A stretch of 64,000 nt of DNA from Marichromatium purpuratum 984 (GTDB lineage Bacteria; Pseudomonadota; Gammaproteobacteria; Chromatiales; Chromatiaceae), in the NCBI RefSeq assembly GCF_000224005.2, contig NZ_CP007031.1, positions 2,757,001 through 2,821,000 on the forward strand. Reading direction: 5' to 3'. The notes below the pieces were generated by a model. That model made no database searches. It saw only the letters and a list, made by a program, of their open reading frames with translations, and was not told where the DNA came from. Both the position numbers and the translations under genes were made by a program. This document shows positions 43,270 through 49,739 of this stretch, in pieces (within the stretch, counting starts at the first letter, position 1; each line of letters opens with the position of its first letter).

Positions 43270-43743
43270 ATGACCGACACCCCAACCGCGCCACTGCCCA
43301 CCCGAGGGCTGCTCGAGAGCGACTTCATGGTCGAGATGGTGCGCCAGATGCGCGCGATCGACGCCTATGGCCAGTACGAACACCTCTCCAACGCCGATCT
43401 GCTCGAACCCTTCGTACTCACCAAGGAGATGCGTCGCGGGATCCCCATCGTCGGCGATCCCGACGAGATCGTGGTCGAGCGGGTCAAGGCCTTCTACAAC
43501 GCCATCGCAGCACTGATCGAGGCCGAGTGCGGACTGATGGCGGTGCCCTTGGTGCATCTCAGTCACGAGGGCTTCGGTCGAGTACTGATCACCACTGGCA
43601 AGCTGGTGGTGCTCGATCGCACCCTGCGCGACGTGCACCGCTTCGGCTTCCCCAGCCTGTCGCGGATGAAGGACGAGGCCGACAAGTATCTCTCCGTCGC
43701 CATCGAGCTGATCGGCGAACACTCCAAGGTTGCCGGACTCTGA
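43270..43743 (+). CDS. NifX-associated nitrogen fixation protein (DUF269)
   Basis: This 157-aa protein matches the DUF269 family that normally follows nifX: FMVEMVRQMRAIDAYGQYEHLSNADLLEPFVLTKEMRRGIPIVGDPD and LVHLSHEGFGRVLITTGKLVVLDRTLRDVHRFGFPS. It is found only in diazotroph-type nif clusters; the molecular function is not established. The start has AGGAGAG about 7 bases upstream. It is co-directional with nifX and the genes that follow. Confidence 0.92.
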   Translation: MTDTPTAPLPTRGLLESDFMVEMVRQMRAIDAYGQYEHLSNADLLEPFVLTKEMRRGIPIVGDPDEIVVERVKAFYNAIAALIEAECGLMAVPLVHLSHEGFGRVLITTGKLVVLDRTLRDVHRFGFPSLSRMKDEADKYLSVAIELIGEHSKVAGL

Positions 43744-43772
43744 GCCGCCCTGACACAGACGAGACAGACACC

Positions 43773-43982
43773 ATGGATCCGCAACACCGTCAGGGGCTCG
43801 AGCGCGCCGCGCGCAAGGCCAAGCGCATCGCCAACGAGCGCGCCGCCGAGCTGCACGATCTGGTCGAGGAGCGTCTGCCCGGCGCCTATGCCGAGCTGCC
43901 GGCGCTCGCCCAGACCACCTACGACGCCTGTCTAGCGTGGGCCGAGGCCGACGCCAGACTCAAGGCCGCCGACGGGGCCTGA
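43773..43982 (+). CDS. Nif-associated small protein (DUF683 / CCE_0567 type)
   Basis: The 69-aa helical protein fits the DUF683 family found after DUF269 in nif operons: LERAARKAKRIANERAAELHDLVEERLPGAYAELPALAQTTYDAC. CCE_0567 of Cyanothece is a two-helix protein proposed to work in nitrogenase maturation. The ATG at 43773 lies 29 bp after the previous stop. Length is typical. Confidence 0.85.
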   Translation: MDPQHRQGLERAARKAKRIANERAAELHDLVEERLPGAYAELPALAQTTYDACLAWAEADARLKAADGA

Positions 43983-44085
43983 CCCCGTCGCGATCATCGA
44001 GGATCAACACGCGACCGGCCCGGCGCCGATCGCGCCAACCGTACCGCGCGGCCAGTCGAGAGCCGCGGATTGGGAGCACTGCACC

Positions 44086-44394
44086 ATGACTGTCATCACC
44101 GGTATCACCCGGGGCGGGGTCGAGTGGACACCGTCGTTCGTCATCACCATCGACCAGACCAGCTGCATCGGCTGTGGCCGCTGCTACAAGGTCTGTCCCC
44201 GCGAGGTCTTCGAGCTGATCGATCGCGACGAACTCGATCTCGACGCGATCGAGGACGATGACGACGACTTCGACGACGCGCCCGGCATGGTCATGAATCT
44301 CGCCGATGCGCTCGATTGCATCGGCTGCGCCTCCTGCTCGCGGGTCTGTCCCAAGGGCTGTCTCAGCCACCAGCCGAGCCCGGTGGCGGCCTGA
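44086..44394 (+). CDS. fdxB: Nif-associated 2[4Fe-4S] ferredoxin III
   Basis: The 102-aa protein binds two [4Fe-4S] clusters: CIGCGRCYKVCPREVF (residues 26-37) and CIGCASCSRVCPKGCL near residue 81. An acidic insertion between them (DELDLDAIEDDDDDFDDAPG) marks ferredoxin III, also called FdxB, of nif clusters. It may carry electrons for nitrogenase or its cofactor assembly. It closes the nif run and is followed by a strong hairpin before the convergent citrate synthase. Confidence 0.92.
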   Translation: MTVITGITRGGVEWTPSFVITIDQTSCIGCGRCYKVCPREVFELIDRDELDLDAIEDDDDDFDDAPGMVMNLADALDCIGCASCSRVCPKGCLSHQPSPVAA

Positions 44395-44398
44395 GCCC

Positions 44399-44422
44399 GA
44401 CGCGGACCAACGGGTCCGCGTC
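44399..44422. terminator. Bidirectional terminator between ferredoxin III and citrate synthase
   Basis: GACGCGGACC (44399-44408) and GGTCCGCGTC (44413-44422) form a perfect 10-bp stem with a 4-base loop between two convergent genes; a pyrimidine-rich CTCCCCTCTCC follows on the plus strand. Confidence 0.75.
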
Positions 44423-44439
44423 CTCCCCTCTCCCCGGGT

Positions 44440-45726
44440 TCAGCCGCGCTCGTCCATCGGCACGTAGTCGAGCGACTCGGGTCCGACATAGAGCTGACGC
44501 GGACGGGCGATGCGCCCGCCCGCGCCGGCCTGCTCCCACCAGTGGGCGATCCAGCCCGGCAACCGCCCCATCGCAAACATCACCGTGAACATGTTGGTGG
44601 GGATGCCCACCGCGCGGAGGATGATGCCGCTGTAGAAGTCGACGTTGGGATAGAGCTGGCGCTCGACGAAGTAGGGATCCTCGCGCGCGATCTCCTCGAG
44701 CCGACGGGCGATGTCGAGCAGCGGATCGCGCCGCCCGAGCTGGGCGAGCAACCGCTCGGCCACCCGGGCGAGGATCTGCGCGCGCGGGTCGAACTGCTTG
44801 TAGACCCGGTGACCGAAGCCCATCAGCCGCACCTTGCTGTCGCGGTCCTTGGCCAGACGCACGTATTGCTCGGGGGTGATCCGTCCCTGATGGATCTCCT
44901 CAAGCATTCGCAGCACCGCGACATTGGCACCACCGTGCAGCGGCCCCCACAGCGCGCACACCCCGGCGGCACAGGCGGCGAACAGGTTGGCCTGGCTGGA
45001 GCCGACCATGCGCACCGTCGAGGTCGAGCAGTTCTGCTCGTGATCGGCGTGGAGCAGCAGCACCAGGTTGATCGCGTCGCGCACCAGCGGCTCGCAGACG
45101 TACTCGGCATAGGGGTCGGAGAACATCATGTGCAGGAAGTTGGGCACATAACGCTGCTCGGGGTGGGGATAGATATAGGGCCGCCCGATGGAGTGCCGAT
45201 AGGCGTAGGCGGCGATGGTGCGGATACGGCTGATCAGCCCGGCGGCGGCGGCGCGGAAGCGCTGCTCGTCCTCCAGCTCAAACAGCTCGGGGTGGAAGCA
45301 GGAGAGCGCGTTGATCATCGCCGAGAGGATCGCCATCGGCGGTGCGGCGCGCGGGAAGCCCTCGAAGTGATGCTTCATCCCCTCATCGAGGTTGGCGCAG
45401 GCGGTCAGTTCAGCGGAGAAGTCGGCGTATTCGCGGGCATTGGGCAGATGACCGAAGATCAGCAGCCAGGCGACCTCGACGAAGTTCGGGCTGTGCTCGA
45501 ATTGCTCGATGGGGATGCCGCGATAGCGCAGGATGCCCCGTTCGCCGTCGATAGAGGTGATGGCGCTGCGACAGCTGCCGGTATTGGCATAGCCCGGATC
45601 GAGCGCGATCAGCCCGGTGCGGGCGCGCAGCGTCTGGATGTCGAGCGCGCGCTCGCCGGTGCTGCCGGTGACGATGGGCAGTGAGTGGTGCGCGTCACCC
45701 AGGATCAGGGTCGCTTGGTCGGACAT
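44440..45726 (-). CDS. gltA: Citrate synthase
   Basis: The 428-aa protein is type II (hexameric) citrate synthase. Typical stretches are DPGYANTGSCRSAITSIDGERGILRYRGIPIEQ, NFLHMMFSDPY, LHADHEQNCSTSTVRMVGSSQ with a catalytic His, WGPLHGGANVAVLRML with the second His, and MGFGHRVYKQFDPRA. It makes citrate from acetyl-CoA and oxaloacetate. I chose the ATG at 45726, with GGAG 8 bases upstream, because the longer frame is not family-like. It is monocistronic by its neighbours. Confidence 0.96.
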   Translation of the reverse strand: MSDQATLILGDAHHSLPIVTGSTGERALDIQTLRARTGLIALDPGYANTGSCRSAITSIDGERGILRYRGIPIEQFEHSPNFVEVAWLLIFGHLPNAREYADFSAELTACANLDEGMKHHFEGFPRAAPPMAILSAMINALSCFHPELFELEDEQRFRAAAAGLISRIRTIAAYAYRHSIGRPYIYPHPEQRYVPNFLHMMFSDPYAEYVCEPLVRDAINLVLLLHADHEQNCSTSTVRMVGSSQANLFAACAAGVCALWGPLHGGANVAVLRMLEEIHQGRITPEQYVRLAKDRDSKVRLMGFGHRVYKQFDPRAQILARVAERLLAQLGRRDPLLDIARRLEEIAREDPYFVERQLYPNVDFYSGIILRAVGIPTNMFTVMFAMGRLPGWIAHWWEQAGAGGRIARPRQLYVGPESLDYVPMDERG

Positions 45727-45974
45727 GGAGAAAGACTCCGAGAAGATGCACAGGGACCGGGTGGCGCGCCCCGGAGAGGGCGCGCGCGCTCGGGATCGGA
45801 GTCGATGGTGTAGCGCGATCGCGCCCGTCTGGCAAGAGGCCGGATGGCGGGGCGATCGCAGGCCCCCTTGGGGCGTCGGCCGGCGGCCCGAGGGCCAGCG
45901 CCGCGAACAGGCTAGGTCAGCCCCTTGACGAAGGCTGCCATGTCGCGGGCGCGACCGGCCGCGCCCCGTGCCTT

Positions 45975-46958
45975 TCAGATCTCGGCGACGAGCTTGTCGT
46001 AAAAGCCGAGGAAGTCTTCCGGGGTCGGGCCCTCGCGCCACTCGATCGCCGGACGCGGGTGCTGGTTGAGCTGACCGGTGAGGTTGTAGGGCAGCGACGG
46101 ACCCCAGTCGAGCTCCTTGCGCAGCGGCAGCATGTACTTCTGGATCACCTCGACGATCGGCCGGACGTCGAACTTGGGGTTGCGCAGAAAACCGAGCAGC
46201 AGCTCGGTGTGGCAATTGCCCGCGCCACGGCCGAAGCCGTAAATGGTCGAGTCGACGCGGTTGCAGCCGAGGATGATCGCCTCGATGGTGTTGGCGAAGG
46301 CCAGCTGCAGGTTGTTGTGGGCGTGGATGCCGATCTCCATGCCCTTGCCGGCGAGCGCGTCGGTGTACTTGTGGTAGAGCCGGTCGATCTGTTCGCGGTA
46401 GAGGTAGCCGAAGCTGTCGACGATGACCATGGTCGAGGCCGGAGTGTGGGAGACGGCCTCGAGGACCTTGTCGATCTCCTCCTCGGTGATGTTGGAGACG
46501 GCCATCAGGTTGGCGGTGGTCTCGTAACCGAGTTCGTGGGCGTGGTGGATCATGTCCACCGCCTCGGAGACCTGGTGGGCATAGAAGGCCACGCGGATCA
46601 TCGACAGCGGGCTGTCGGCCGCCGGCACCAGGTCCTGCTCCCAGTCGCTCTTGCCGGCATCGGCCATGGCCGCGAGCTTGAGCCCGGTCTTCTCGGCGTC
46701 GTGGTCGCCGACGATACGGCGCATGTCGGCCTCGTCGCAGTGACGCCAGGGGCCGAACTTGTCCTTGGGGAAGACCCGCTTCGAGTTCTTGTAGCCGATC
46801 TCCATGTAGTCGATCCCGGCATCGATACAGGCATGGTAGACGGCGCTGACGAAGGCATCATCGAAGCGATGGGCATTCACCAGTCCCCCGTCCCGAACCG
46901 TGCAGTCGAGGACCTTGAGTTCCGGCCGGAAGGTGATCCATGGGGCCTTTTCGGACAT
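45975..46958 (-). CDS. DRE-TIM metallolyase/aldolase-like protein
   Basis: The 327-aa protein has the HMGL-like TIM barrel. Near the start is LDCTVRDGGLVNAHRFDD, with the divalent-metal Asp, and IHAHNNLQLAFAN holds the HxH metal ligands; GAGNCHTE is the usual C-terminal loop. Relatives annotated as 4-hydroxy-2-oxovalerate aldolase are closest by motif, whereas the regulatory domain of LeuA/homocitrate synthase is absent. The ATG at 46958 has GGAG upstream and matches the start of the family. The true substrate is unknown. Homocitrate synthase would fit the nearby nif genes, but length and motifs argue against it. No partner dehydrogenase is adjacent. Confidence 0.75.
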   Translation of the reverse strand: MSEKAPWITFRPELKVLDCTVRDGGLVNAHRFDDAFVSAVYHACIDAGIDYMEIGYKNSKRVFPKDKFGPWRHCDEADMRRIVGDHDAEKTGLKLAAMADAGKSDWEQDLVPAADSPLSMIRVAFYAHQVSEAVDMIHHAHELGYETTANLMAVSNITEEEIDKVLEAVSHTPASTMVIVDSFGYLYREQIDRLYHKYTDALAGKGMEIGIHAHNNLQLAFANTIEAIILGCNRVDSTIYGFGRGAGNCHTELLLGFLRNPKFDVRPIVEVIQKYMLPLRKELDWGPSLPYNLTGQLNQHPRPAIEWREGPTPEDFLGFYDKLVAEI

Positions 46959-47198
46959 CGTTCGTTTCTCCGCGAATTCCAATGGTTGACAGATCATTAT
47001 TGAGCGCCCCGGCCCGCTGATCAAACCGATCTGGGCCGAGGGTGGACGACGGGTCGGGGCAATCCCGCCGCAACCGATCCGCAACCGTCCCGTCGCGGAC
47101 GTGCCACGCCACGGTCATTTCCCCAATCTATCCTGACGCGACCTGCGTGAACACGCATTGCGAAAACCCGATCCGGTCCATCCGCCTGGAGCCCTCGC

Positions 47199-48395
47199 TT
47201 GAAAACAGCACCGACACTCGCCGACCGCATCGACCAGCGGGTCTTCGACGCCATCTACTCGCGCGCCCTGGTCTACAACACCTGCTGGGAGGACCCGGCG
47301 GTCGACCGGCTGGCCCTCGAGCTGACCCCGGACGACACCCTGCTGGTGATCACCAGCGCCGGCTGCAACGTGCTCGACTACGCCCTCACCGGGCCGCGAC
47401 GGATCCACGCGGTGGACGCCAACCCGCGCCAGAACGCACTGCTCGAACTCAAGCTCGCCGGCATCCGCAGGCTCGACTTCGACGACTTCTTCGCCGTCTT
47501 CGGGCACGGCTACCACTCGGCGTTCCGCGACCTCTACCACGACGCCCTGCGCCAGACCCTCTCGCCCTTCGCCCGTGCCTTCTGGGACCGGCGCGCGGCC
47601 TGGTTCGGCAACCCCGACGGCAGCTTCTACTTCCATGGTCTCTCCGGGATCGTCGCGCGGCTGTTCAACACCTATCTGCGCGCCCGACCCCGGCTCGCCG
47701 AGAGTGTGCGTGCGCTGTTCGCCAGCGCCGATCTCGACCATCAGCGCGAGATCTACGACACCCGCGTCCAGCCGCTGTTCTGGACCCCGGCGCTCAACTG
47801 GACGCTCTCACGCCAGCTCACCATGAGCCTGCTCGGCGTCCCCCATCCGCAGCGCAAGGAGGTCCAGGCACAGCATGCCCAGGGCGTCGCCGGTTTCATC
47901 CGCGAGGCGCTCGAATACGTGCTGCGCCAACTGCCGATCGCCGACAACTACTTCTGGTCGGTCTATCTGCGCGGTCGCTACACCCCGACGTGCTGTCCCG
48001 AATATCTCAAGCGCGACAACTTCGCCGCGCTCAAGACCGGGCTGGTCGAGCGCATCGTGCCGCACACCTGCACCGTCACCGAGTTCCTCCACGCCAGCGA
48101 CGAGCCCATCTCCAAGTACGTGCTGCTCGATCACATGGACTGGATGAGTTCCTACCACCCCGAGGCGCTCGCCGAGGAGTGGCAGGCGATCCTCGACCGC
48201 GCCAGTGCCGATGCGCGGATCATCTTCCGCAGCGCCCATGTCGCGCCGCGCTATCTCGAACGGCTCGAACTCGGCCCCGAGCGTACCCGCTTGAGCGAGC
48301 GTCTGCGCTTCCACCCCGAGCGCGCCGCCGCGCTCAACCGCCTCGACCGCGTGCACACCTACGCCGGCTTCCACATCGCGGATGTGCGCGCATGA
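47199..48395 (+). CDS. btaA: BtaA: SAM:diacylglycerol 3-amino-3-carboxypropyltransferase
   Basis: BtaA transfers the 3-amino-3-carboxypropyl group of S-adenosylmethionine to diacylglycerol, the first step to the betaine lipid DGTS. The 398-aa protein is a DUF3419 member: YNTCWEDPAVDRLALEL at the start, the SAM-binding VITSAGCNVLDYAL and HAVDANPRQNALLELKLA, and KYVLLDHMDWM later. The start is a TTG at 47199 with GGAG about 8 bases upstream; no ATG or GTG fits. btaB follows with a 4-base overlap. In proteobacteria these genes are typically used under phosphate limitation; no Pho box was recognised upstream. Confidence 0.9.
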   Translation: MKTAPTLADRIDQRVFDAIYSRALVYNTCWEDPAVDRLALELTPDDTLLVITSAGCNVLDYALTGPRRIHAVDANPRQNALLELKLAGIRRLDFDDFFAVFGHGYHSAFRDLYHDALRQTLSPFARAFWDRRAAWFGNPDGSFYFHGLSGIVARLFNTYLRARPRLAESVRALFASADLDHQREIYDTRVQPLFWTPALNWTLSRQLTMSLLGVPHPQRKEVQAQHAQGVAGFIREALEYVLRQLPIADNYFWSVYLRGRYTPTCCPEYLKRDNFAALKTGLVERIVPHTCTVTEFLHASDEPISKYVLLDHMDWMSSYHPEALAEEWQAILDRASADARIIFRSAHVAPRYLERLELGPERTRLSERLRFHPERAAALNRLDRVHTYAGFHIADVRA

Positions 48396-49159
48396 TCGGC
48401 AGCGACGCGCGCATCCTCCTCCACCTGCTGCGCGGCCAGCGTCGCCAGGGCTCGCACGCCGAACGGCTACAGCACTTCTACGCCCCCCAGGCGGTGCACT
48501 ACGATCGCTTCCGCGAGCGCCTGCTGCACGGTCGCGCGCAACTGATCGCCGCACTCGACCCGGCGCCCGGCGCCTATCTGGTCGAACTCGGCGCCGGCAC
48601 CGGACGCAACCTGCTCTATCTCGGCGAACGCCTCGACAGCCTCGGCCGGATCGACCTCGTCGACCTCTGCCCGGCGCTGCTCGAGGAGGCACGCCGGCGC
48701 ACCGCCGGCCTCGCCAGGGCGCGGGTGATCGAGGCCGACGCCGCCGACTACCGCCCCGAGAGGCCGGTCGACTGCGTCTACTGCGCCTACTCGCTGACGA
48801 TGATGCCCAACTGGCAGGCGGTGCTCGCAAACGCCCTCGCCATGCTCCGCCCCGACGGCACCCTGGGGGTGGTCGACTTCTACGTCTCCGACGCCCGAGG
48901 CGGCCCCGGCAACGCCCGCCACAGCGCCCTCGCCCGCGCCTTCTGGCCCCGCTGGTTCGCCCACGACGGCGTCCACCCCAGCCCCGAGCCGCTGCGCTGG
49001 CTGCGCGACCACCTCCCCGATCACCGCCTCGACGAACACCTCGCCCCGGTCCCCTACCTCCCCGGCCTGCGCGTGCCCTACTACCGCTTCGTCGGGCGCA
49101 AGTCGCCGTCAGCCGGAAGGACTGAACCGCAAAGACACCAAGGACGCGAAGGGGAATAA
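48392..49159 (+). CDS. btaB: BtaB: diacylglycerylhomoserine N-methyltransferase
   Basis: BtaB trimethylates the amino group of the lipid made by BtaA, giving DGTS. The 255-aa protein has the SAM-binding VELGAGTGRNLLYLGERL and IDLVDLCPALLEEARRRT, then VYCAYSLTMMPNWQAVLANAL and GVVDFYVSD. It overlaps btaA by 4 bases. The last 18 residues (SPSAGRTEPQRHQGREGE) are coded by a dispersed DNA repeat (the TGAACCGCAAAG element at 49123), so the natural C-terminus after FVGRK has been extended by a repeat insertion. Confidence 0.88.
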   Translation: MIGSDARILLHLLRGQRRQGSHAERLQHFYAPQAVHYDRFRERLLHGRAQLIAALDPAPGAYLVELGAGTGRNLLYLGERLDSLGRIDLVDLCPALLEEARRRTAGLARARVIEADAADYRPERPVDCVYCAYSLTMMPNWQAVLANALAMLRPDGTLGVVDFYVSDARGGPGNARHSALARAFWPRWFAHDGVHPSPEPLRWLRDHLPDHRLDEHLAPVPYLPGLRVPYYRFVGRKSPSAGRTEPQRHQGREGE

Positions 49160-49269
49160 GCCGCCAGCCGTCAGCGATCAGCCCCCAGTGGGTGCGAACC
49201 CGCGCCGCCTGCGCCTCACGCCGACATCACACGTCACTCACTTCGCGTGCTTCGCGGCTTTGCGGTTCA
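49123..49269. repeat. Inverted pair of 29-bp 'tgaaccgcaaag...cgcgaag' repeats
   Basis: The left arm (49123-49151) starts TGAACCGCAAAG and ends GACGCGAAG. The right arm (49241-49269) is its reverse complement with four mismatches in 29 bases. Between them is a stretch with AGCCGCC-type sequence at 49161-49175. The arrangement resembles a small palindromic, MITE-like intergenic element. The left arm runs over the end of btaB. Confidence 0.65.
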
Positions 49270-49274
49270 ATCCT

Positions 49275-49330
49275 GGCGGCTGGCGGCTGGCGGCTGGCGG
49301 CTGGTGGCTGGTGGCTGGTGGCTGGTGGCT
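49275..49330 (+). repeat. Eight tandem heptanucleotides, GGCGGCT x4 then GGTGGCT x4
   Basis: Exactly 56 bp consists of four copies of GGCGGCT followed by four copies of GGTGGCT, ending at the first base of the 81-bp repeat. The 7-mer is the same unit as AGCCGCC at 41579. A clean switch from C to T halfway suggests stepwise expansion from two founder units. Confidence 0.9.
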
Positions 49331-49410
49331 TGGGTCAACCGTCCGTCCACTGCCCCATCGACGAGCCAGCGATGCTCGTCGACGGTTAACCCAACACAGA
49401 CGCTCAGAGC
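49330..49410 (-). repeat. 81-bp direct repeat, left copy, with palindromic element
   Basis: This segment is identical over 81 bases to 60245-60325. It contains outer arms TGGGTCAACCGTC and GACGGTTAACCCA with one mismatch, and perfect inner arms CGACGAG and CTCGTCG. The intact copy lies directly downstream of the response-regulator gene and overlaps its stop; here it lies downstream of a decayed fragment of the same gene. Confidence 0.9.
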
Positions 49411-49551
49411 ATCGACTCGGGGGCGGCGATCAGGGCCATGACCTCGTGCTCGCACGGGCTGAGTTTGGCCAGGCGCATGGCGATCTGGGCACGGGTGGCT
49501 CGGGAGGCGCGGTGACGCTCGTCGTAGTCGAGGGCGCTACAAATGCTGTCG
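49404..49551 (-). pseudogene. Decayed 3' fragment of the FixJ-type response-regulator gene
   Basis: This fragment codes SALDYDERHRASRATRAQIAMRLAKLSPCEHEVMA followed directly by LIAAPESML. The intact gene at 60319-60939 has the same ends but 45 more residues between them: the LuxR-type HTH. The 135 missing bases (60356-60490 in the intact copy) are bounded by two GCCATG sequences, so slippage or microhomology recombination is the likely cause. The remaining sequence differs from the intact gene at about a dozen positions, nearly all transitions. The receiver domain is absent; similarity stops at 49551. It cannot bind DNA as a LuxR protein. Confidence 0.85.
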
Positions 49552-49568
49552 CTGGGCGGATCGCACTG

Positions 49569-49721
49569 ACAGCTCCCGAGACCCGTCGCCTGCTCAAGGC
49601 GCTGCTGTGGCGCGAACGCGCCCCGCCTGATGCCGTCATCGCTTGGTCGGATTGGCGACGACGACATCAAGCACGGGCCAGGACCTGTGACTATCGAGCG
49701 CGCGGGGCTGGGCCGCCGTGA
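49569..49721 (+). pseudogene. Remnant of a transposase C-terminus
   Basis: A plus-strand frame reads TAPETRRLLKALLWRER and then IAWSDWRRRHQARARTCDYRARG before a stop. The AWSxWRRRHQxxAR block is familiar as the C-terminal end of a widespread bacterial transposase family. No start, catalytic residues or terminal repeats are present, so this is a relic at the left edge of the island. The family cannot be named from this piece. Confidence 0.5.
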
Positions 49722-49739
49722 AGATGTGCAGCTGTAGTA

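Noticed and set aside
45975-46958. Homocitrate synthase (NifV) linked to the nif genes
   Set aside because: At 327 aa the protein is shorter than NifV, and its metal-site motifs look more like the aldolase branch of the DRE-TIM family.
49188-49721. 177-aa plus-strand gene
   Set aside because: It runs through heptanucleotide repeats, the palindrome and the antisense of the regulator fragment; only its last 50 codons resemble a protein, a transposase tail.
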